A DNA stretch of 19,264 nucleotides, taken from Nitrosomonadales bacterium. GTDB lineage: Bacteria; Pseudomonadota; Gammaproteobacteria; Burkholderiales; Nitrosomonadaceae. The translations under genes were made by a program, and so were the position numbers. Position 1 is the stretch's first letter. Every line of letters begins with the position of its first letter. The notes under the pieces are model-generated. The model saw nothing but the letters and a program-made list of their open reading frames with translations, was not told where the DNA came from and did not search any database. Where the stretch lies: contig SPBV01000010.1 in the NCBI GenBank assembly GCA_004525885.1, positions 1 to 19,264 on the forward strand, in the 5' to 3' direction. Positions 13,578 to 19,264 of the stretch are shown piece by piece.

Positions 13578-16085
13578 TTAGCCAATTTTCCTAAGTATCA
13601 TTATTGGCGGACTTATCAGTGCACTACGTGTTCCCATCAACCCTGCCGCCATCACACCTATAACCCCAGCAAATAGGCCTATCAGCCATATCCATAAATT
13701 AAAGGTGTAAGACAAGTTTAACGTGTACTTTCCAATAACATAACCCAACGCACTCGCTCCCATTGCAGCGAATAGACCGGATAAGCCACCAAGTATCGCA
13801 AACTCGACTGCCCAAGCACTAATTAATTGTCTGCGCTTTGCGCCCAAAGTACGGAATATCGCAGCCTCATAAATGCGTTCATCTTGGGTAGAGATGATCG
13901 CCGCGTACAATACTATTATTCCAGCTAAAAGTGTAAATAGAAAAACAAATTCAACTGCCTTGGTTACTTGTTCTATTACTTTTTGCACCTGCGTGATAAT
14001 AGCCGCCACATCTATTACTAGAAAATTTGGGAAAATTATGACTAGTTGATTCATTATATCCATCTGATGCTGTGGCAAATAAAAACTAGTAATATAGCTT
14101 GTTGGATATTGTTCCAGGACACCTGGTGGCGTTACCGCAAAAAAATTAACACGGAATGAATCCCAATCTACTTTACGTATACTGGTCACCACAACAGAGA
14201 AAGTGCTGCCCGCAATATCAAAAGCCAACGTATCGCCCAAATGCACACCTATTGTTTTTGCAACACCCGCCTCTATCGACAATACTGCTTTCCCCATGTC
14301 TCCGATTTGCCACCAATTACCATCCATAATCTGGTTATCACTACGTATTTCACTTGCCCATGATAGATTAAACTCCCGCTTCACTAGTCTTTTTGCCCGT
14401 GTATTAGAATAATCTTCCGGTGAGACCATCTTGCCGTTAATAGAAGTTAGTCGGCCCCGCACCATTGGATGCACAGTAGGCTCAACAATATTATGTTGAT
14501 TAAAAAATGCTTTCAGAGGTTGTAGTTGATCTTCCTGAATATTTACCAAGAAACGGTTGGGCGTGTCATGTGGAAGACTAGCATGCCAGTTTTGTAATAA
14601 ATCGCCACGAATCAGCGTTAATGTCAGTAAAGCCATCAATCCCAACCCTAGCGCTACAGCTTGTACCACGCTGGTGTTAGCACGTCGCCATATACTAGCT
14701 AACCCATATCTCCATGTTCCCCCTGTTTTACTACGCGCATTTGACATGATCTTTACGAGAAGGAGTCCGAGCAAACCAAAAATTGCTATGGCAAAGATGA
14801 ATCCCATCATAACTGAAAAGCCTAGACGTACATCACCAGCCTTCCACAGAAATAATACTGACAATACAACCAGTCCCAATGCATAACCTGTCAAACTATG
14901 GGCATTCGAAACACCAATATCCCGTCGCAATACACGCAGTGCAGGTACACTTCGCAAATTGAGCAACGGGGGCAGAGCAAATCCCAGCAATAGCACCATG
15001 CCAACTAGTATTCCGTGTACAAATGGCAATAAACTGGGCCAAGGTAGTTCGACCTCTACCATTGTAGAAAGCCAATAAACCAGAGCCTCTTGAGCAACAA
15101 ACCCCAGTAAGCATCCTATCACGCTCGCAACGAAGCCAAGCATGATGAAGTGATACAGATATATATACAGTATCTCTGTCTGTTTTGCCCCCAGGCAACG
15201 CATTACTGCACAGCCATCCAAATGGCGCAGGATGAAACGGCGGGCAGCGAGTGCTACAGCTGCTGCAGCCAATACTACGCTTGCCATAGCAGCAAGACTT
15301 AAAAATTTTTCTGCGCGCTCAAGCGCTGCTTTAATTTCAGGACGAGCATCACGAATACCTTCAATTCTCTCACCAAGCGCCAGCTGGGGTTGTATCCAAT
15401 TCCGTAGAGTCTTTATCGAACCAGCGTCGCCTCCAATCAGCAAGCGGTATGAAATACGGCTACCTTGCTGTATTAAACCAGTTGCAGGCAGATCAATTGC
15501 ATTGATCAACACTCGTGGACCAAGATTTATAAAACCAATTGAGTAGTCTGGCTCCTGAGTAATCTGTGAAGCTACGATTAGATGTGCCGCACCAACTTCA
15601 ATCGTGTCTCCTTTTTTTAGTGCAAGACGAGCAGCGAGCTTCTCACCCACCCATACCGAACCAGGTGACGGAATTCCATTAGCAACACGATCGTTTTTGT
15701 ATGAAGATGCTCCGTTAATACTATCTGTAATGCGTAACTCACCACGCAATGGGTAACCAGCAGTTACTGCCTTTATCCCGACCAATATATTGTTATCCCC
15801 TTTAACTACCATACTGGGAAATTTAAGTGCGGTAGAAGTATTCAACCCAAGCCGTATTGCCTCCTCTGTGTAATGCTGTGGAAGCGAACGATCGGAGACA
15901 ATAACTAGATCCGCACCAAGTAACTGGTTTCCTTGACGAGAAAGCGCCAGCTGTACCCGGTCAGTAAAAAATCCTACCGTGGTCATTCCGCCCACTGCAA
16001 TTACTAGCGCAAATATCAGCACATGCAGTTCACCTGCACGTAAATCACGACGAAGCATGCGTAAAGAAAGTTTAACAAGATTCAT
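13578..16085 (-). CDS. FtsX-like ABC transporter permease (YbbP family)
   Basis: An 835-residue inner-membrane protein, the permease partner of the ATPase encoded just upstream. It has one N-terminal helix (about 20-40), a large periplasmic domain, a first FtsX-type membrane block (about 258-390, with LRHLDGCAVMRCLGAK), further helices about 395-490, a second periplasmic domain, and a C-terminal FtsX block (about 705-830, with IYEAAIFRTLGAKRRQL). The N-terminal NQLLGADLVIVSD (53-65) is typical of YbbP. Length is near E. coli YbbP (804). Such permeases act as lipoprotein/lipid extractors or mechanotransmitters rather than importers; the substrate of YbbAP is not settled. Forty-one bp separate it from the ATPase gene, fitting one operon. 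The ATG lacks a strong Shine-Dalgarno, so coupling to the ATPase gene is plausible. Confidence 0.9.
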   Translation of the reverse strand: MNLVKLSLRMLRRDLRAGELHVLIFALVIAVGGMTTVGFFTDRVQLALSRQGNQLLGADLVIVSDRSLPQHYTEEAIRLGLNTSTALKFPSMVVKGDNNILVGIKAVTAGYPLRGELRITDSINGASSYKNDRVANGIPSPGSVWVGEKLAARLALKKGDTIEVGAAHLIVASQITQEPDYSIGFINLGPRVLINAIDLPATGLIQQGSRISYRLLIGGDAGSIKTLRNWIQPQLALGERIEGIRDARPEIKAALERAEKFLSLAAMASVVLAAAAVALAARRFILRHLDGCAVMRCLGAKQTEILYIYLYHFIMLGFVASVIGCLLGFVAQEALVYWLSTMVEVELPWPSLLPFVHGILVGMVLLLGFALPPLLNLRSVPALRVLRRDIGVSNAHSLTGYALGLVVLSVLFLWKAGDVRLGFSVMMGFIFAIAIFGLLGLLLVKIMSNARSKTGGTWRYGLASIWRRANTSVVQAVALGLGLMALLTLTLIRGDLLQNWHASLPHDTPNRFLVNIQEDQLQPLKAFFNQHNIVEPTVHPMVRGRLTSINGKMVSPEDYSNTRAKRLVKREFNLSWASEIRSDNQIMDGNWWQIGDMGKAVLSIEAGVAKTIGVHLGDTLAFDIAGSTFSVVVTSIRKVDWDSFRVNFFAVTPPGVLEQYPTSYITSFYLPQHQMDIMNQLVIIFPNFLVIDVAAIITQVQKVIEQVTKAVEFVFLFTLLAGIIVLYAAIISTQDERIYEAAIFRTLGAKRRQLISAWAVEFAILGGLSGLFAAMGASALGYVIGKYTLNLSYTFNLWIWLIGLFAGVIGVMAAGLMGTRSALISPPIMILRKIG

Positions 16086-16126
16086 AAAGCTTATTTCACC
16101 ACAAAGAATTTAATAGATATGTCCAT

Positions 16127-16813
16127 TCAGCTTTCAGTTTTCCCTTCAACCAGCTTAACCTGCCGTGTGCAACGATTAGAAATAGCTTTGTCATGGGTTA
16201 CTAGAATCAGCGTGGTACCTCTCTCACGATTTAGCTCAAACATGAGATTAATAATTTGAGCGCCGGTGGTTGAATCTAAATTACCGGTAGGTTCGTCAGC
16301 TAGCAACAATTTTGGATGCGTAACATATGCTCGTGCTATGGCTACACGTTGCTGTTCGCCACCGGAAAGTTGCTTGGGATAATGATTAAGGCGTGCATCC
16401 AGTCCTACTCGTCCAAGTAACTCTAGTGCAACAGTACGTGCATTGCCCGCGCCTGATAGTTCTAACGGTAGCATTACATTCTCAATTGCAGTCAGCACTG
16501 GAAGCAACTGAAATGATTGAAATACGAAGCCCAGCATACGTCCACGTAATTCGGCTCGATCGTCTTCGCTCAATAAAAAGATATCCTCACCATCAAGGTA
16601 CACCTTGCCGCTGGATGGTGTATCTAATCCTGCCAGCAACCCCAGTAACGTGGATTTTCCTGACCCAGAAGCGCCCACAATTGAAACAGCTTCACCAACA
16701 TTCACCTCCAAGTTAATATCCTGCAGGATTGTAAGCTGTGCATCACTATTTTTGACATGTTTGGTCAGAGAGATTGCTTGTACAATAGGCCTTATAATAA
16801 AATTATCTGTCAT
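16127..16813 (-). CDS. ABC transporter ATP-binding protein (YbbA/LolD type)
   Basis: The cytoplasmic ATPase energising the FtsX-like permease downstream. From this start it is 228 residues, which is the length of E. coli YbbA. Walker A GASGSGKST is at 47-55, Q-loop VFQSFQLLP about 97-105, signature LSGGEQQ from 149, Walker B LLLADEP with Asp173/Glu174, and H-loop His207 in LVTHD. A longer in-frame reading back to 16912 exists, but it would run antisense through the TesA signal peptide. The chosen ATG has AAAGG about 6 nt upstream on the minus strand, and MTDNFIIRP is a normal beginning for this family. Its start codon shares two bases with that of tesA, so its Shine-Dalgarno and probably its promoter lie inside tesA coding DNA. 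Confidence 0.93.
   Translation of the reverse strand: MTDNFIIRPIVQAISLTKHVKNSDAQLTILQDINLEVNVGEAVSIVGASGSGKSTLLGLLAGLDTPSSGKVYLDGEDIFLLSEDDRAELRGRMLGFVFQSFQLLPVLTAIENVMLPLELSGAGNARTVALELLGRVGLDARLNHYPKQLSGGEQQRVAIARAYVTHPKLLLADEPTGNLDSTTGAQIINLMFELNRERGTTLILVTHDKAISNRCTRQVKLVEGKTES
16793..16798 (+). promoter_or_regulatory. Possible -10 element for tesA
   Basis: A perfect TATAAT ends 13 bp before the tesA ATG, inside the first codons of the divergent ATPase gene. If used, transcription would begin about 6-8 nt before the ATG, giving a nearly leaderless mRNA, which fits the absence of a Shine-Dalgarno. There is no convincing -35 at 16-18 bp; TTGACA at 16752-16757 is 35 bp away, too far. Confidence 0.3.
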
Positions 16814-17456
16814 GAAAACCTTTCTAATTACGTTAAGTATTCTATTAAGTACTTCTTCCAGTATCGCATATAGCGGTGTTGATCCAGACACTCCACCTAC
16901 AGTAGCTACCATTATGGTATATGGAGATAGCTTATCAGCAGGCTATGGCTTACCACAGAAAACTGGATGGGCAAGTCTGCTAAAGAAAAAACTACAAATG
17001 CAATCGCCAGTTTACCAAGTAATCAATGCTAGTATCAGCGGCGAAACAACACTGGGTGGTCTCAGTCGAATTGAACAAACACTTAAGCGTTACCACCCTA
17101 ATATTGTTATTGTTGAACTTGGAGCCAATGACGGATTACGAGGTACACCTATTAAAACCATTCACGATAACCTAGAAGCTATTGTCGAAGCTTGTAAAAA
17201 GAATAAAGCGAATATATTACTAGTGGGTATGCGCATACCCCCTAATTATGGGGCAATATACACACAAAAGTTTTCTGACATTTACCCACAAATAGCGAAA
17301 CGTCACGAGCTCAAGCTAGTACCATTTCTGTTGGAAGGTTTCGGCGATAAATTCGAGTATTTTCAGGCAGACAGAATGCACCCGAACAAAAATGCGCAAG
17401 GAAAAATTCTGAAAAATGTGTGGGAGGTCTTACATAAAATGATTAGATCTAACTAA
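16812..17456 (+). CDS. tesA: TesA-type arylesterase / lysophospholipase (SGNH hydrolase)
   Basis: Periplasmic multifunctional esterase of the GDSL/SGNH family (acyl-CoA thioesterase I, protease I and lysophospholipase L1 in E. coli). The 214 residues start with a signal peptide (about 1-20: Lys2, hydrophobic core, small residues before the cleavage zone). All four SGNH blocks are present: VYGDSLSAGYG with nucleophile Ser40, ISGETT with Gly77, ELGANDG with Asn106, and DRMHPN with catalytic Asp187/His190. Upstream in-frame codons exist back to 16605 but run antisense to the ATPase gene; the ATG is chosen because it yields the signal peptide. No Shine-Dalgarno precedes it. Divergence from a YbbA/YbbP pair matches the E. 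coli tesA locus, a conserved neighbourhood of unclear meaning. The 97 bp after the gene show no clear terminator. Confidence 0.94.
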   Translation: MKTFLITLSILLSTSSSIAYSGVDPDTPPTVATIMVYGDSLSAGYGLPQKTGWASLLKKKLQMQSPVYQVINASISGETTLGGLSRIEQTLKRYHPNIVIVELGANDGLRGTPIKTIHDNLEAIVEACKKNKANILLVGMRIPPNYGAIYTQKFSDIYPQIAKRHELKLVPFLLEGFGDKFEYFQADRMHPNKNAQGKILKNVWEVLHKMIRSN

Positions 17457-17553
17457 GATATATTAACTTATCTAATAAAAAATTACCTATGAGTATTTCT
17501 AGTTGCTATAGCACTGCACTACGCACTGATGAACGGGTGTCAAATAATAATTT

Positions 17554-18810
17554 TCAGTGTAGAACACCTAGAATGGAAACTCGCTGATCTATCTTCTCTA
17601 TCATTTGCTGGTAGGCTGGCGTACCAATACCACCAAACCGCCTTTTGAACTCTGCTTCAGGCATGTGCTCTGGTAAGTCTGACAAACGAGGTATCAAATC
17701 AGAATCTTTTAATCCAGACGCTACACGCCTTTGAAGTTCTTGTGCCGAATCTATACTGGCAACTGCTTTTTCACCAAACCTAGTACCTGCATGATCTGCA
17801 GCAATATCGTTGAATGAGAAGCCGCTCCCTATGCGGGAGTCTTCAACCTCCTTGTACAAACCAACTACATCGGACAGCGCCGTATCAACATAAGCAGCTA
17901 TCGTAGCTGAAACCATGAAATGTTTTGCAAAATCATCACGTCCACTAACTGTAACCGTCCTCTTAACAGGGATGGGCCAAGTAGCCGCCTTTGGGGTGAT
18001 AGACTTTAGAGAGCTGCCAAGTGTATAGAATGTTACTACTAAAATTACCGCACGGTTTTCCTCTAAAGCATCACCTGTTTCTGAGCGTTCAGCTGCAGAA
18101 CGTAATAATGGCGGCAGAATTTCGGCAAGTGACACCGTAGCTTCCACGCCACGTTGAAGACTATTTTTAGTTAACAAGGAATGATAAAAAAATAACCGCT
18201 CACGTTCCTGCTCACTGATGATGGATGCCCTCATTTCTTGAGTAAAATCACCCTTCCATTGATAGATAATATTCAATTCACTTTGTGATATCTTAATTTT
18301 TTGAAGTGCATCTAAACCTATTCGGTAGCTTGGGGTCTGCCGCAACCAGAGTATAACTTGGGGCATGACCATATCAATAATTAAATCTGGTAGTGCTAAA
18401 TCTCCAATATGTACAGACTGGGGTTGAGGAATCCCTGCTGTTTCAATCAAAGTTGCCTCTAAATTAAGATAACCGCCTAGCGGATTCCATGGTGTCGGGA
18501 TACTCAGAAGAACATGAGCGCTGTGGTTAGCAAGAGTTACCTGCGCGCTTCCTTTTACAAAACGATTCGCCAAGTAATTCGCAGCAAGGTCGGCATCTTC
18601 AGATTGCACCCTAGCAACTGCAGTCATACCTGGGCGCACTTGATAACGATGCACATCAATAATTTGTTTCGCGCGTTCTACATGCTTAGGGGTAAGAATT
18701 ACTTGGCGGCTTATACGAGGATTTTCTTCAAAAGCTGCAAACAAAATGGCAGACAGCATAAGCACAGAAGCAAACAAACAAACTGATAGAAACCAGAGGA
18801 ATTTATACAT
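17554..18810 (-). CDS. Uncharacterised membrane-anchored protein with GLYKE/GSGFSF block
   Basis: A 418-residue protein I cannot name. A hydrophobic segment (about 4-27) preceded by Lys3 suggests an uncleaved N-terminal anchor or signal peptide, placing the rest in the periplasm. Residues 40-240 are mixed alpha/beta without a familiar motif. The best-marked region is 297-346, with HFMVSATIAAYV, DVVGLYKEVEDSR and GSGFSFNDIAADHAGTRFG, dense in acidic, Gly and His residues as in a catalytic or metal-binding site, followed by a proline- and acid-rich tail (DLPEHMPEAEF, 378-388). I recall similar proteins annotated only as hypothetical in beta- and gammaproteobacteria, without known function. The coding frame is long and free of interruption, so a real gene is very likely. 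It is convergent with tesA; the Shine-Dalgarno before its ATG is weak. Confidence 0.8.
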   Translation of the reverse strand: MYKFLWFLSVCLFASVLMLSAILFAAFEENPRISRQVILTPKHVERAKQIIDVHRYQVRPGMTAVARVQSEDADLAANYLANRFVKGSAQVTLANHSAHVLLSIPTPWNPLGGYLNLEATLIETAGIPQPQSVHIGDLALPDLIIDMVMPQVILWLRQTPSYRIGLDALQKIKISQSELNIIYQWKGDFTQEMRASIISEQERERLFFYHSLLTKNSLQRGVEATVSLAEILPPLLRSAAERSETGDALEENRAVILVVTFYTLGSSLKSITPKAATWPIPVKRTVTVSGRDDFAKHFMVSATIAAYVDTALSDVVGLYKEVEDSRIGSGFSFNDIAADHAGTRFGEKAVASIDSAQELQRRVASGLKDSDLIPRLSDLPEHMPEAEFKRRFGGIGTPAYQQMIEKIDQRVSILGVLH

Positions 18811-19264
18811 GCTAATACTAGGTTAATTCCAGACCACTAAAATATTCTTTGCACCAGACAGCATCACTAATTCAGTTGACAACATAATGATCAATGCCCA
18901 CTTTTTTACTACTATATATTCTGTCTATATTTGATGTTGTAACGGCTCATTCCTGAACTTCTATATCTGTTGATTGGCCTCTATCTTTTATCATTTACAT
19001 TATAACTTGAACAAATATTAAATATTAAATATTAAATATTAAATATGGACCTCTAATGATGGAGAATGATTGAACCATGGCAGCTCCACCCTTTAAAATT
19101 TTATCACTAGTTACATTTCAAACTTAAAATCAAAATTATGCCTTTACGTCAATGGGAGAAAAATATTGCAGGTGGCAGAAATTAGGTGGCCTCATCATCC
19201 TTCACACATTAACCAGAACTAGAGTGCCTTTCACCTAAAGTTCAACACAAATATGCCGTATAAT
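18811..19264. other. Gene-free AT-rich region at window end
   Basis: 454 bp with no credible open frame on either strand and no tRNA-like fold that I can see. It should hold the promoter of the leftward 418-residue gene, though no convincing -35/-10 pair is visible on the minus strand. A GTTG-A-CAAC mini-palindrome lies near 18876. A 7-bp tandem repeat lies at 19013-19046. The stretch after 19100 is less AT-rich and could be decayed coding sequence, but nothing identifies it. Confidence 0.45.
19013..19046. repeat. Tandem repeat, unit ATATTAA
   Basis: Four exact copies of ATATTAA run from 19015 to 19042, with partial copies on both sides (AA at 19013-19014, ATAT at 19043-19046). The unit has seven bases and is almost pure A/T. 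It is a slippage-prone microsatellite with no spacers, so it is not a CRISPR array. Confidence 0.9.

Noticed and set aside
14896..15198. 100-codon minus-strand open frame inside the permease gene
   Set aside because: It is an alternative frame within a clearly coding FtsX-like membrane segment, cysteine-rich from frame-shifted codons, without homology that I can recognise.
16605..16811. 69-residue N-terminal extension of TesA
   Set aside because: It is antisense to ABC ATPase codons including Walker A, has no family resemblance, and would bury the signal peptide.
16814..16912. 33-residue N-terminal extension of the ABC ATPase
   Set aside because: It is antisense to the TesA signal peptide and active-site region; the shorter start has a Shine-Dalgarno and the family's usual length.

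Overview
The window looks like ordinary chromosomal DNA of a Gram-negative betaproteobacterium, most likely a Nitrosomonas-like member of the Nitrosomonadales. This rests on the protein flavour (GlnA, CysM, UvrA, PhoB/PhoR), on the order uvrA / MFS transporter / ssb, and on the YbbP-YbbA-TesA cluster. It is an inference from recognition, not from a search. Codon use is moderately AT-rich and the intergenic stretches are strongly AT-rich. I see no plasmid, phage, insertion sequence, CRISPR array, tRNA or rRNA, and no obvious novel multi-gene system. The most interesting material lies in gene junctions and leaders.

Layout, left to right. 275-1684 (+): glutamine synthetase. 2062-2709 (+): a Sel1-repeat protein behind a near-consensus promoter, ending at a plausible terminator. 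2782-3384 (-): a nitroreductase-family flavoprotein. 3385-3736 is a structured non-coding region with three inverted repeats, one shaped like a leftward terminator. 3737-4435 (+): a YccA/Bax-inhibitor-1 membrane protein, separated by a strong hairpin from 4527-5306 (-), a PolB-exonuclease-like protein that starts with TTG. 5307-5532 holds three mutually complementary arms. 5533-11543 (-) reads, in transcription order, uvrA, a 28-codon remnant that looks like the start of a glycerate kinase, phoB, phoR and cysM. From about 11610 (+), a YajR-like MFS transporter abuts ssb with no gap. 13578-16813 (-) is an ABC ATPase plus a large FtsX-like permease. It diverges from the TesA-type esterase at 16812-17456 (+), and the two start codons share bases within one CATG. 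17554-18810 (-) is an uncharacterised membrane-anchored protein. The last 454 bp have no recognisable gene and contain a 7-bp tandem repeat.

Functionally the window mixes nitrogen assimilation (glnA), phosphate sensing (phoB-phoR), cysteine synthesis (cysM), DNA maintenance (uvrA, ssb, exonuclease), envelope functions (ABC exporter, TesA, YccA) and a drug-efflux-like MFS protein. PhoB and PhoR form one signalling pair, and their genes are in the same reading frame separated by a single stop codon. The ABC ATPase and permease form one transporter whose conserved divergent partner is tesA.
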